From contig NZ_JACBXQ010000002.1 in the NCBI RefSeq assembly GCF_015863205.1, positions 186,001-250,000 on the forward strand: a DNA stretch of 64,000 nt, in the 5' to 3' direction. The notes beneath the pieces were generated by a model, which was not told where the DNA came from, did no database searches, and saw only the letters and a program-made list of their open reading frames with translations. The stretch is from Facklamia lactis. Lineage in GTDB: Bacteria; Bacillota; Bacilli; Lactobacillales; Aerococcaceae. The position numbers and the translations under genes are program-made. Shown here piece by piece: positions 1-9,141 of the stretch (positions are counted from its first letter, which is position 1; each line of letters starts with the position of its first letter).

Positions 1-590
1 TATTAGAAAATTATCAGACCCTTGTCATGTGGTTTTTTGTAGGTTGTATTGTCGGGATGCTCCCTTCCTTATGGAAAGAAGCAGGTGAGAAAGGGCGTCA
101 TAAGAGCGACCTTATTTTTATGGGAATTACAATCTTTATTGCTACAATCATTCTAGGCTTTGGTCAACAACTCTTTGGTGGTCAAGTCAATCCAAGTTTT
201 GTAGCTTGGCTTATTGCCGGAGGCTTAATTGCCTTAGGTGTTTTAGTGCCAGGGCTTAGTCCTTCTAACTTCATCTTTTATATGGGCTTATATCAAGCCA
301 TGTCAGATGGCTTTAAATCGCTTGATTTCTCGGTCATTATCCCGATCGGAATTGGTGGTTTACTAACGGTTTTACTCTTTTCCAAAATGATTGAAAAGAT
401 TTTTAATCATCATTACAGCAAGTTTTTCCACTTCGTCTTTGGAGTCGTCGTCGCGTCAACTTTTATGATTATTCCAACCGATTATAGTGGTTTTTCTCTT
501 CTACATTATCTTCTGGCTTTCTTAATGTTGATTGCAGGAAGTTTACTTGGCTGGTGGATGTCAAAATTAGAAGAAAAATATAAAAAATAA
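1..590 (+). CDS. DUF368 (PopT-like) membrane protein, 5'-truncated by window edge
   Basis: The reading frame is open from base 3 to the stop at 590, so the N-terminus lies outside the window; the first in-window ATG (27) is internal. The visible part is strongly hydrophobic with several membrane segments and a conserved-looking loop LVPGLSPSNFIFYMGLY, typical of the DUF368 family. DUF368 proteins (about 270-300 residues) have been implicated in recycling undecaprenyl phosphate across the membrane (PopT). About 196 residues are visible, so roughly a third is missing. The hydrophilic tail ends KLEEKYKK. Family assignment is from pattern recognition; the lipid-flipping role is family knowledge, not shown here. 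Confidence 0.75.
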   Translation, partial: LENYQTLVMWFFVGCIVGMLPSLWKEAGEKGRHKSDLIFMGITIFIATIILGFGQQLFGGQVNPSFVAWLIAGGLIALGVLVPGLSPSNFIFYMGLYQAMSDGFKSLDFSVIIPIGIGGLLTVLLFSKMIEKIFNHHYSKFFHFVFGVVVASTFMIIPTDYSGFSLLHYLLAFLMLIAGSLLGWWMSKLEEKYKK

Positions 591-597
591 TTCTAAC

Positions 598-685
598 AAA
601 AAAGCCTTTATTTGTACCGTCCCCCAAAAGTTAGACCAAAAATCTAACCATTGGCGGTCAGTACAATTCCACATTATGGCTTTTT
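598..685 (+). terminator. Terminator-like inverted repeat, apparently split by a small insertion
   Basis: AAAAAAGCC at 598-606 pairs with GGCTTTTTT at 677-685, just downstream of the DUF368 stop and followed by an A/T-rich tract. The arms are separated by about 70 bases containing the 614-664 inverted-repeat element, so the hairpin loop seems to have received an insertion. Confidence 0.5.
614..664. repeat. Mini inverted-repeat element with IS3-like ends
   Basis: A 51-bp near-palindrome. The left arm GTACCGTCCCCCAAAAGTTA and the right arm (TCTAACCATTGGCGGTCAGTAC read inward) match at about 17 of 22 positions when folded. The motif CCCCCAAAAGTTAGACC resembles ends of IS3-family elements in Gram-positive bacteria. 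GTAC at 614-617 and 661-664 could be a target duplication flanking a 43-bp insert, though GTAC is itself palindromic, which weakens that reading. Confidence 0.4.
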
Positions 686-845
686 TATTTTTTATAAATA
701 AATTGCTCAATATATTTACAATTGATAAAATAGCGTACCTATATAAAAAAAAAGAAGCTATCTTTGAAAATTTAATCTTCAGGGGTAGCTTATTAATTTA
801 AAATACAAAAACATCTAATTGCCAAAATAATCTATATATAAAAGT

Positions 846-1001
846 TTAACGGTTTTCCATATTTCGGGATATTACAGATACAACAACAGGTAAAAAAAGA
901 AGAAATAATATTATAAATAGTATTTCTTTTGAATATAAATAGGCCAATAAAAATATTAAAGGCACTAATAACAACCACTATTTTTTCATTTTCATTAACA
1001 T
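846..1001 (-). pseudogene. Possible small membrane peptide gene interrupted by an amber codon
   Basis: On the minus strand an ATG at 1001 is preceded by a good ribosome binding site (GAGAGGAAC). It opens a 52-codon frame, broken by TAG at codon 8 (978-980). After the TAG the frame encodes two hydrophobic stretches (WLLLVPLIFLLAYLY and ILFIILFLLFLPVVVSVI) and ends with a basic tail before TAA at 846-848. This looks like a decayed two-helix membrane peptide, or a gene starting at a GTG/TTG after the TAG. I recognise no family; AT-rich chance reading is possible. Confidence 0.25.
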
Positions 1002-1265
1002 GTTCCTCTCAATTTTTTATATAAATATGAAAAAAATCTCTCTTTCTATGAAAAAATTGGCATTCTTTTCTTAATATATTATAATAAACCCGGGTTATCT
1101 ATCGGATTTACTGATTAATTTCCCCACACATCATCCAGATCATTTTACATTGATGCTTTGAACAATTACTATCTATATTAGATTATTATAAGGAAACGAT
1201 GTATTTTTTCCTATTCGAGTTTGTTTTTGCTAGAATAACATTGTACATTGAGAGGAGCTAACAAC

Positions 1266-3551
1266 ATGAGTATTTTAGAAAATTATGCTAAGCGCATGTA
1301 CAACAAAAAAGTTTATGATTGTGACAATACTGAAATTTATAATTTACTAATGGAACTTGTAACAGACGAAACCGCAAAACTTCCTACCCGAGACCAGGAT
1401 GAAAAGAAAAAACTCTACTATTTTTCAGCGGAATTTTTAATCGGAAAAGTATTAAGTAATAATTTAATTAATTTAGGAATCTACAATCAAATCAATAATG
1501 AACTCATCGCAAATGGGAAAAGTTTGATGGATATTGAACATACAGAAAAAGAGCCCTCTTTAGGAAACGGAGGACTTGGCCGACTTGCCGCTTGCTTCGT
1601 GGACTCTATTACAAAAATGGGAATTAACGGAGATGGAGTCGGACTGAACTATCACTTCGGGCTCTTTAAGCAAGAATTTGATGATAATCAACAAGTGACA
1701 GTTCCCGATGAATGGTTAACAGATAAAAATTGGATTCGCAGAACTCAAATTTCCTTCGAAGTTCCCTATCGTGACTTTGTTTTAAAATCTACTCTCTATG
1801 ATCTGAACATACTTGGCTATAAACAAACTCACCGCAATCGCTTACGTCTATTTGATCTTGACAGTGTAAATCCTAACATCATTGAAGAAGGAACCATTAA
1901 CTTTAATAAAAATAATATTAAAGAAAATCTTACCCTTTTCCTTTATCCTGACGACTCAAGCCATGAAGGTCGTTTACTAAGAATTTACCAACAATACTTT
2001 ATGGTTTCAAATGGCGCCCAACTAATCTTACATGAAGCAAAAGAAAAGGGTAGTAATTTACATGATCTAGCTGACTACGCTGTTATTCAAATAAACGATA
2101 CGCATCCTACTTTTATCATTCCTGAATTAATTCGCTTATTAGTTGAAAAAGGGATTGATTTTGATGAAGCCACAGACATTGTGAGCTCTATCACTGCTTT
2201 TACCAACCATACGATTTTGGCAGAAGCTTTAGAAAAATGGCCGATTAGCGACCTTGAATGTGTCATGCCTCACTTAGTAGATGAAATCCGACGACTAGAT
2301 GACAACATTCGTCAAAAATATCCTAATAACCCGGAAACATGGATTATTGATGACTATTCGACTGTCCATATGGCTAATATGGCAATTCATTATGGCTTTT
2401 CAGTGAATGGTGTCGCTGAGCTCCATACCGAAATTCTTAAAACTTCTGCTCTCAAGCCCTTTTACGATATTTATCCAGATAAATTTCATAATATGACAAA
2501 TGGTATAACATTCCGCCGCTGGGTAATGGATGCCAACAAAGAACTCTCTGAATATCTCGACCTAAAAGTGGGGACATTATGGCATCGAAATGCTGATTTA
2601 AGAGGATTTCTTGACTTTAAAGATGATGAGCGTACCTTAACCAAACTACGTGCAATCAAGCATAATAGCAAATTAAGACTGAAGAAACGTCTAAAAGATC
2701 GGATGGGTATTGATTTAGATGAACATTCTATCATCGATATTCAAATTAAACGAATGCACGAATACAAACGTCAGCAAATGAACGCTTTATGGGTTATTTA
2801 TAAATATTGTGATATTAAGAATGGAAACATACCTGAAACGCCTATTACGGTTATTTTTGGTGGGAAAGCAGCTCCCGCCTATACTATCGCCCAAGACATT
2901 ATTCATTTAATCCTCACCCTATCAGAATTGATTCGTCTTGACGATGAGGTTGCCCCCCATTTACAAGTAATCATGGTTGAAAATTACAACGTCACGTATG
3001 CTCAATATCTAATTCCTGCTGCTGATATTTCAGAACAAATCTCTTTAGCTTCAAAAGAAGCTTCTGGCACAGGCAATATGAAATTGATGGCAAATGGGGC
3101 ACTTACCATTGGCACGCTAGATGGAGCAAACGTTGAAATAAGAAATGAGGTTGGCGATGATAACATTTATATCTTTGGTAAAGAAAGTCATGAAATTATC
3201 GATCTCTATAATCAAAATGCTTACAACTCTCATGAATACTATACAAGAGAACAAATCAAACCCTTAGTAGATTTCATTATTAGCCATGGCATGCTTTACT
3301 TTGGTAATGAAGAAAGACTCTATCGTCTGCATAATGAACTGGTCACCAAAGACTATTTCATGACATTAATTGATCTAGAAGATTATATTGAAACGAAGGA
3401 ACAGATGCTACGCGATTATGAAGACATTGATGCTTGGTACAAAAAATCAGTTGTCAATATTGCTAAATCAGGTTTCTTCTCTAGCGATCGAACCATCGCC
3501 AATTATAATGATACAATTTGGCATTTACCGGTTTCCTATGGAGAAGAATAG
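1266..3551 (+). CDS. glgP: Glycogen/starch phosphorylase (GT35)
   Basis: A 761-residue protein that releases glucose-1-phosphate from alpha-1,4-glucans using pyridoxal phosphate. The family signature EASGTGNMKLMANGALTIG contains the PLP lysine (Lys606), followed by TLDGANVEI. Other phosphorylase blocks are SLGNGGLGRLAACFVDS near residue 98 and QIKRMHEYKRQ. I chose ATG 1266 (MSILENYAKRM) because GAGAGGAGC sits at the right distance; an upstream in-frame TTG at 1248 overlaps that site and is rejected. Length is slightly short for the family (about 800) but all core blocks are present. No glgB/C/D/A neighbours are in the window, so it seems to stand alone. It is followed by its own terminator. 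Confidence 0.95.
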   Translation: MSILENYAKRMYNKKVYDCDNTEIYNLLMELVTDETAKLPTRDQDEKKKLYYFSAEFLIGKVLSNNLINLGIYNQINNELIANGKSLMDIEHTEKEPSLGNGGLGRLAACFVDSITKMGINGDGVGLNYHFGLFKQEFDDNQQVTVPDEWLTDKNWIRRTQISFEVPYRDFVLKSTLYDLNILGYKQTHRNRLRLFDLDSVNPNIIEEGTINFNKNNIKENLTLFLYPDDSSHEGRLLRIYQQYFMVSNGAQLILHEAKEKGSNLHDLADYAVIQINDTHPTFIIPELIRLLVEKGIDFDEATDIVSSITAFTNHTILAEALEKWPISDLECVMPHLVDEIRRLDDNIRQKYPNNPETWIIDDYSTVHMANMAIHYGFSVNGVAELHTEILKTSALKPFYDIYPDKFHNMTNGITFRRWVMDANKELSEYLDLKVGTLWHRNADLRGFLDFKDDERTLTKLRAIKHNSKLRLKKRLKDRMGIDLDEHSIIDIQIKRMHEYKRQQMNALWVIYKYCDIKNGNIPETPITVIFGGKAAPAYTIAQDIIHLILTLSELIRLDDEVAPHLQVIMVENYNVTYAQYLIPAADISEQISLASKEASGTGNMKLMANGALTIGTLDGANVEIRNEVGDDNIYIFGKESHEIIDLYNQNAYNSHEYYTREQIKPLVDFIISHGMLYFGNEERLYRLHNELVTKDYFMTLIDLEDYIETKEQMLRDYEDIDAWYKKSVVNIAKSGFFSSDRTIANYNDTIWHLPVSYGEE

Positions 3552-3582
3552 ATAATTTTTGAACTATAATAAAGGTATAAAG

Positions 3583-3627
3583 TAGCTAGTCACTTACAAG
3601 CTTTTGCTAGTAGAGGACTGGCTATTT
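3583..3627 (+). terminator. glgP terminator
   Basis: TAGCTAGTC at 3583-3591 pairs with GACTGGCTA at 3616-3624 (one G-U pair) and is followed by TTTT. It lies about 30 bases after the glgP stop. Confidence 0.6.
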
Positions 3628-3830
3628 TCTATTCATTGAAATAGCCATCTATTATTTTCTAACTTTAGTTTTATATTACCAAGCCTAAAATCCATCCAAC
3701 TTTTATTAGGCTGTAGTAATATCTCCAAATCAAAAATAAAAAATTTTCAACTGCATGGTTAAAATCCACATGACTATATTGTGAGGAACTTACATGAAAT
3801 TTAACCCCTAACCTATATACAATTATCCTT

Positions 3831-3866
3831 AAACAAAAACGCATGAACTTCCATGCGTTTTTGTTT
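3831..3866. terminator. Bidirectional terminator, end of yggS operon
   Basis: AAACAAAAACGCATG aacttc CATGCGTTTTTGTTT is an almost perfect stem with A/T tracts on both sides. It sits just past the yggS stop on the minus strand. Confidence 0.85.
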
Positions 3867-3884
3867 CTAATTCATATTTTAATT

Positions 3885-4550
3885 TTATTTTTCATCATAG
3901 ATAGCTGTTCCGACCCTAATAAAAGTTGCTCCTTCTTCAAGTGCAATTTCATAATCTCGAGACATTCCCATGCTTAATTCCTGACAAGGAGCATAAGATA
4001 ATTTTTTTGAAGCAATTTCTTTCTGTAAATTTCTTAATTCCCCAAAAATTTCATGTAATTGAACGGGACTTGCATCAATGGGTGCCATCGTCATTAATCC
4101 TATGACTACTACCTTATCATATTTTGCTAGATCTTCTATCACCGTTACAACCTGACTAGGTTCAAAACCGCCTTTACTCTCTTCTCCAGATATATTAACC
4201 TGAAGAAAACAATTAACTGGATGATTAGCGCGTTTCTGAATTTCTTTCGCTAAAGAAACGCGATCAAGTGAATGTAAATAATCCACCTCATTAATAATGA
4301 GCTTCACTTGGCGCGATTGAAGATGACCAATAAAATGCCATTTAATATCGGGTGCAAGATTGGATAAGGCTTCCTTCTTTTGTAAAAATTTATCCGTCCG
4401 ATTTTCAGCTAAATTATTAATTCCTGCTTGATAAACTTGCCTCGTCGTTTCAGCATCTACAAACTTTGTAACGGCTATTAATGTAACATCCTTTTCCCCT
4501 ATCTTACTTTGAATATTTGTAAGGTTCTGTTTTAATATTTGTTCATTCAA
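3885..4550 (-). CDS. YggS-family pyridoxal phosphate homeostasis protein
   Basis: A PLP-binding TIM-barrel protein without known catalytic activity that buffers pyridoxal phosphate and affects amino-acid metabolism. Family blocks are VTLIAVTKFVDAETTRQ with the PLP lysine, GINNLAENR, WHFIGHLQSRQ, VNISGEESKGG, GLMTMAP, and a C-terminal LSMGMSRDYEIALEEGATFIRVGTAI. The frame extends to a TTG at 4565 directly behind the previous gene's stop. GGAGG at 4559-4563 sits 8 bases ahead of an in-frame TTG at 4550, which I take as the start (221 residues). It lies directly downstream of the AEC transporter gene and is probably translated from the same message. Confidence 0.9.
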   Translation of the reverse strand: MNEQILKQNLTNIQSKIGEKDVTLIAVTKFVDAETTRQVYQAGINNLAENRTDKFLQKKEALSNLAPDIKWHFIGHLQSRQVKLIINEVDYLHSLDRVSLAKEIQKRANHPVNCFLQVNISGEESKGGFEPSQVVTVIEDLAKYDKVVVIGLMTMAPIDASPVQLHEIFGELRNLQKEIASKKLSYAPCQELSMGMSRDYEIALEEGATFIRVGTAIYDEK

Positions 4551-4565
4551 TTTACATTCCTCCAA

Positions 4566-5504
4566 TTAATTTAAATAGGGATAATACGATTGATATAACC
4601 AACTCGATAAATATAACATGATGGGTGTAGTGACCGTTGACCCAACAGTGGTTAAGAGAACCAACTTTGCTCCATAAAGGTAGTCTCCTCCAACTATTTG
4701 ACTCAACAATGACGTCATCATGGCACAAGGACCAGATAAGATCATCATTAAAATATAAAAAGTTTCAAAAGATAAATGAGGTATCCAAATCAAAATTCCC
4801 AAAGTAAGAAATGGCCATATTAATAATCTTAATACAACGGTTAACCACAATCTCCGATCTCGATATTCCTCCCAAGCTAGCAAATCTACAAAATAAGAAC
4901 CTAAGACGATCATGGCAAGTGGGGAATAAATAGAAGTTAGCTGAGCCACTCCTTTAATCATAATTGGAGGTAAAGAAAGATTCAAAAGTCTAATAAAAAG
5001 TCCGATGGCAAAAGCAAAGATAATTGAATTTTGTAAAAATTTTGGTTGCCGATTCGTTTCTTTGACACTAATCATATCGAGACCAATCGTCCATGAAATA
5101 AAATTATTTATAATCAAGATTCCTGTGGTAATAATGACCATTGACGGACCAAAAACCGCTCGAGTTAAAGGAATTCCAATAAAACCAACATTTCCGAATA
5201 CAGTCGCAAATTTTGAAACGCCTTCCTGAAATCTTCCGTATATCAGATTGCCCACCACCACTCGAATAAGCATGATTCCGCCATAAACTAACATAGCAAT
5301 AAGCATCTGTTGTGTTTGACCTTGATCAAAAGGCTGAAAAAAAGATTCAACAATTAATAAAGGTGTCAAATATTTAATAATAATTTGGTTAATTTCAGAG
5401 ATCGTTTGCTGAGATAGGACGGATCGTTTAACTAACACAAAACCTATAAAAGAAATTCCAATTAAAATCAATAATTGCTGAAAAATAATCACGGCTAACT
5501 CCAT
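4566..5504 (-). CDS. AEC (auxin efflux carrier)-family transporter
   Basis: A 312-residue polytopic membrane protein of the AEC family, whose bacterial members move organic acids such as malate or small amino-acid-like anions. The visible pattern is two five-helix halves with hydrophilic linkers. Short family blocks include TPLLIVESFFQP near residue 51, GNVGFIGIPL near residue 108 and an AMMTSLLSQIVGGD stretch near the C-terminus. The substrate cannot be read from sequence. Its stop abuts the yggS reading frame, giving a two-gene operon ending at the 3831-3866 terminator. Confidence 0.8.
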   Translation of the reverse strand: MELAVIIFQQLLILIGISFIGFVLVKRSVLSQQTISEINQIIIKYLTPLLIVESFFQPFDQGQTQQMLIAMLVYGGIMLIRVVVGNLIYGRFQEGVSKFATVFGNVGFIGIPLTRAVFGPSMVIITTGILIINNFISWTIGLDMISVKETNRQPKFLQNSIIFAFAIGLFIRLLNLSLPPIMIKGVAQLTSIYSPLAMIVLGSYFVDLLAWEEYRDRRLWLTVVLRLLIWPFLTLGILIWIPHLSFETFYILMMILSGPCAMMTSLLSQIVGGDYLYGAKLVLLTTVGSTVTTPIMLYLSSWLYQSYYPYLN

Positions 5505-5878
5505 ATAAACATCCTTTCAGCCTTTTATCCATTATGTCGCTAAGGAGCCATATATATCTTTATCCTTCGACTAGCAAAATGGCTTTATTTTTAGCCATAA
5601 CTTTTATTAAAAAATATCCTCCTAAAAGAGCAACAAAATTAGAAAGCGATTCTTACATTTTTTAATTCATCATATTTTTAAAGTTTATAGTTAAGTGACA
5701 ATAACGTCTTATTTATTGTTAATTTTACTCGTTCAAAGATAAGCTTTTACCGTTTGAGATCACTTATTTTACAAACATACATCTATTCTACCATAAAAAG
5801 AGCCCTCAAAAATTAGATTGCATCTAACTTTTAAGGGCTTTTTATCAAAAATCGTTCGAAAGTCTCTTCTTTACTTTC
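5505..5878. other. Intergenic region upstream of the AEC gene
   Basis: 374 bases with no supported ORF. It presumably contains the promoter for the AEC-yggS operon and holds the terminator at 5795-5845. I looked for riboswitch-like conserved cores and saw none I recognise. Confidence 0.5.
5795..5845 (-). terminator. Terminator for the amino-acid ABC genes
   Basis: AAAAAGAGCCCT at 5795-5806 pairs with AGGGCTTTTT at 5834-5843. An inner TTAGAT/ATCTAA stem extends the hairpin, with U-tracts on either strand. It lies 35 bases past the stop of the binding-protein gene. Confidence 0.8.
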
Positions 5879-6667
5879 CTATTTAATTCCAGCTGTCAAA
5901 TCTTGTCCTGTCCATTTTTCAGTAATTTCTTTAATCGTTCCATCTTCTAATAACTCTTGAATTACTGCATCTAATTCTTCTTTTAAAGTTTCGCCTTCTT
6001 CATTATTTTGCAGAAAGAATGCAACATTTCCAGATAGCAGAGATTCTCCAGTGTTAATAAACTTCACATTTAATTTTTTACTATTCGATTCCATTTGTGA
6101 CAACATGCCTGCCACAGCATCGACTCTTCCGTTTGCTAGATCGTTGTACATTGAAGCATTATCCTGATAAGTTTGAACCTCAAATCCATATTCCTTGGAT
6201 AACTCTACTACTTTCGGCTGAACCGCTTGTCCAGACTTTACCCCCACTTTTTTATTTTTTAATTCTTCAACACCTGTTATCGTTTCTTTATTATCTTCTA
6301 ATACAACCCAAACCGTTTCCTCACTGGAGTATGCTTGAGAAGCTTTTGCTATTTCTAATCGTTCATCAGTAACTTCCATATGGTTGGAAATGATATCTGA
6401 GCGACCTGTCTCCAATTCGCCTATCAAACCATCAAACTCTACCTGCTTAACTTCAACTTCCCATCCTGTTTTTTCTTCAATTGCTTGCCATATTTCACCG
6501 TCAATACCCGTCCATTCACCAGAATCAGGCATAATTTGAGAGAAGATATCTGAAGTTCCTGATGTAGCCACAATTACTTTATCTGCTTCAGCATTTACTT
6601 TCAGAAAAGTATATGACATAACTAATAAAACCATTCCTATAAGAAATACTATTTTAATTTTTTTCAT
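5879..6667 (-). CDS. ABC transporter substrate-binding protein, amino-acid type (SBP family 3)
   Basis: A 262-residue secreted binding protein. Residues 1-26 form a basic and hydrophobic signal sequence ending VNA, with no lipobox cysteine, so it is either released or held by an uncleaved signal. The mature part has family-3 features: VATSGTSDIFSQ, the GIDGEIWQAIEEKTGWEVE block, DGLIGELETGRSDII, and KKVGVKSGQAV followed by NGRVDAVAG. These proteins feed polar amino acids to a HisM-type permease, and one lies immediately downstream of the permease here (6 bases). No ATPase gene is adjacent. The substrate is unknown. Confidence 0.85.
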   Translation of the reverse strand: MKKIKIVFLIGMVLLVMSYTFLKVNAEADKVIVATSGTSDIFSQIMPDSGEWTGIDGEIWQAIEEKTGWEVEVKQVEFDGLIGELETGRSDIISNHMEVTDERLEIAKASQAYSSEETVWVVLEDNKETITGVEELKNKKVGVKSGQAVQPKVVELSKEYGFEVQTYQDNASMYNDLANGRVDAVAGMLSQMESNSKKLNVKFINTGESLLSGNVAFFLQNNEEGETLKEELDAVIQELLEDGTIKEITEKWTGQDLTAGIK

Positions 6668-6673
6668 AATAAA

Positions 6674-7342
6674 CTACCTTTCAAATTGAATTTTTCTTTC
6701 AATAAAACTAAAGAATAACTGAAATCCATTTACTAAAAACCAATATACAATCGTTACCGCCATGTAAATTTCTAAATATCTAAAGGATAAGGAACCTTCT
6801 GTCCGTGCTACCCCCATAATATCAGGAACTCCAATCATAAAAGTGATAGCAGTTCCTTTAATAATATCAACATAATTATTAAATAAAGCCGGAAGAGCAA
6901 TCGGAAAGGCCTGAGGCAGTATAATTCGTCTCATGATAATACTTTGTGGCAGAGCTAACGCTTTACCTGCCTCGATCTGTCCTTCTGAAACTGAAAGAAG
7001 CCCTCCTCGAATACTTTCAGTTATATAAGCTCCTGCATTACAGCTTAATACAATTACAGCTGCCACCAATGGATCCATTTGATTTACAATTTGTGAAAAC
7101 TGACCAATACCATAATAAAACAAAAATATTTGTGCAATGTTCGGTGTCGATCGAAAAATTGACACATAAATTGAAACCATTTTTTCTAAAATAGGAATTT
7201 TCTGATAACGTATAACACCAGCTATTGTTCCAATCACTAATGATATACACATCGACACCATGCTTACTTTTAAAGTGGTAGGTACTGCTTTAATTACGAT
7301 CAATAAACTTTCAATCAAATATTTAAAATCAAATATAAACAC
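6674..7342 (-). CDS. Amino-acid ABC transporter permease (HisM/GlnP type)
   Basis: An integral membrane subunit of a polar amino-acid importer. Typical blocks are TLKVSMVSMCISLVIGTIAG, the FRSTPNIAQIFLFYYGIG segment, SESIRGGLLSVSEGQIEAGKAL (EAA loop that contacts the ATPase) and RRIILPQAFPIALPALFNN. The start is uncertain. AGGAGGGG lies only 1-2 bases ahead of a GTG at 7342; the frame remains open to a TTG at 7381, and an ATA at 7336 would have ideal spacing. I give the GTG provisionally. It is the first gene of a two-gene unit with the binding protein and lacks a neighbouring ATPase. Confidence 0.85.
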   Translation of the reverse strand: MFIFDFKYLIESLLIVIKAVPTTLKVSMVSMCISLVIGTIAGVIRYQKIPILEKMVSIYVSIFRSTPNIAQIFLFYYGIGQFSQIVNQMDPLVAAVIVLSCNAGAYITESIRGGLLSVSEGQIEAGKALALPQSIIMRRIILPQAFPIALPALFNNYVDIIKGTAITFMIGVPDIMGVARTEGSLSFRYLEIYMAVTIVYWFLVNGFQLFFSFIERKIQFER

Positions 7343-7535
7343 CCCTCCTCTTCCCCCAACACTTCTTCTAATATACGTCAATAATTGCTGATAATTAAAT
7401 CATTATTTCTAATATATGACTACTATTTATCGCAGATTTTAATATTGGAGTTTTAATAATACACATCAATCACAACTTATCACATTCCCCTTTTACTTAC
7501 TCCTTAACATGGAATTTTTTCCCTAAAGAAAATAT

Positions 7536-7568
7536 AAAAAAAGCCATATAGTTTTATATGACTTTTTT
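7536..7568 (-). terminator. Terminator of the nagE-like PTS gene
   Basis: AAAAAAG...ATATA and TTATAT...CTTTTTT form a hairpin flanked by A and T runs, 8 bases beyond the PTS stop codon on the minus strand. Confidence 0.7.
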
Positions 7569-7575
7569 TATGTGG

Positions 7576-9059
7576 TTATTGTTCTTTTTTAATTATCTCT
7601 TCGAGTTCATCCGCCACGAACTGAACATTTGTCCCAATAATAACATGGGCTGCATTCTTACCTAGGATATTAACCCCTGGTGTTCCTGTTGATTTTATTT
7701 TATTTTCATCAATAACGGAAGAGTCTTCAAGATTCAATCTTAATCTAGTGGCACAATTCGTAAAGTTAATAATATTCTCTTTACCTCCGAGTGCTTCGTA
7801 AATCGTTCTAGCTTGTTGAGCTTCCTTGCTCACAATTCCTTCTTCCGTTTTGTTATCCATTTCATCTCCCACTGTATCCTCAATTGCAATATCTGTCGAG
7901 ATAGGCCCTTTACGTCCTGGTGAAGAGAGGTTTAGTGTCTTTATTAAGAAAGTAAAGACTAGATAATAAAGAACAACAAAGACTAATCCTTGTAACAAAA
8001 GCATATAAGGCTGATTGGCGATCGGAATTCGTGATGAAAGGAGGAAGTCTATCGCTCCAGCAGAAAAACCAAAACCTGCGGTCCACTGCATAAGGGCAGC
8101 AAATCCTAAAGACAACATGCTTAATACGGCATGAGCTACAAATAAGATGGGAGCCGCAAACATAAAGGAGAATTCAATGGGTTCTGTCACACCCGTAACA
8201 AATGCTGTAATAGCACCTGCTAAATACAGAGAACCAACTTGTTTACGATATTTCGGATCCGCTTGACGATACATAGCAAATCCAGCAGCAGGCAAACCAA
8301 ACATCATTACAGGGAAGAATCCAGCTTGATACATACCTGTGACTCCCTTAACCCCTTCAGAAGCCCAGAAATTTCCAATATCATTAATTCCAATTAAATC
8401 AAACCAGAAAACAGCGTTCAAGGCATGATGTAAACCAGTTGGAATTAACAAGCGATTAAAGAAGCCATACAAGCCGGCACCAATCCAGCCCATACCAGAG
8501 AACCAAGTTCCAAACGCAACTAAAGCATCATACACTAAAGGCCACACAAAATATAATATCCCAGAAAGAGCGATCATTATTACAGCAGTAATAATAGGTA
8601 CTAGCCGACGGCCAGAGAAAAAGGCTAATGCATCTGGTAATCTCGTCTTGCTAAAACGATTGTAGCAAGTTGCCGCAACAATACCTAGATCATTCCAATA
8701 AATACATTTCCAATTTGAGCAAAAGCGCCGGGAACCTCTTCTATCTCCACACCGGTTAACATTGAGATAGATTCCACTGAAAGCAATTCCGTAACCATTA
8801 AATAAGCAACAATCCCAGCCAAAGCAGCTGAACCATCTCGGTCATTCGACATCCCTAAAGCAACACCAACTGCAAACAAAATTGCAAGATTATTAATAAT
8901 AGCTCCACCAGCAGTAATCAGAAATCCACCAATCTGACTCCCAGTCCCCCAACCCGCAGGGTCAAAAGCATATCCGATTCCAAGCAGAAGCGCCATTATT
9001 GGCAGTACCGCAACCGGCAACATCAATGATCGACCTAATCTTTGTAAATAGTTTAACAT
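7576..9059 (-). pseudogene. Frameshifted N-acetylglucosamine/glucose-type PTS EIICB (NagE-like)
   Basis: Two frames together make one PTS permease. The N-terminal part starts at ATG 9059 (MLNYLQRLGRSLMLPVAVLP; AAGGAGTG upstream) and runs into TAG just after VFIGMI near 8687. The C-terminal part resumes one base out of phase as GIVAATCYNRFSKTRLPDAL and reads through the EIIC domain (FNRLLIPTGLHHALN, TGVTEPIEFSFMF) to an EIIB domain ending at 7576. The EIIB active site is NCATRLRL. One missing base near 8685 explains everything. No EIIA domain is fused, so an external EIIA would be needed. It is a recent mutation, a programmed shift or a sequence error; the flanking protein is otherwise perfectly conserved. 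Confidence 0.85.
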
Positions 9060-9113
9060 GCCGTCACTCCTTACATTATAATATTGACACATAATAAATT
9101 TACATGCATTCAT

Positions 9114-9141
9114 ATTTTAAAGCGTTTCCACATAAAGTCAA
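9114..9141 (-). promoter_or_regulatory. nagE promoter with a cre site in the spacer
   Basis: On the minus strand TTGACT (9136-9141) and TAAAAT (9114-9119) are 16 bases apart. Between and overlapping them lies TGTGGAAACGCTTTAA (9117-9132), a good match to the CcpA-binding cre consensus. CcpA bound there would block RNA polymerase, so the PTS gene is probably repressed by preferred sugars. Confidence 0.75.

Larger units (their letters stand above)
591..1265. other. Gene-poor intergenic region before glgP
   Basis: About 675 bases without an intact gene. It holds a terminator-like inverted repeat with a small IS-end-like insert (598-685), then very AT-rich DNA, a decayed small ORF on the minus strand (846-1001), and presumably the glgP promoter. 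I see no riboswitch, tRNA or convincing -35/-10 pair here. Confidence 0.6.
3552..3884. other. Intergenic region between convergent glgP and yggS
   Basis: 333 bases containing the glgP terminator (3583-3627) and the yggS-side terminator (3831-3866). The AT-rich sequence between them shows no ORF or structured RNA I can support. Confidence 0.6.

Noticed and set aside
8684-8690. Selenocysteine explanation for the break in the PTS gene
   Set aside because: The stop is TAG and the conserved sequence resumes in a different frame, so a one-base deletion is the simpler cause.
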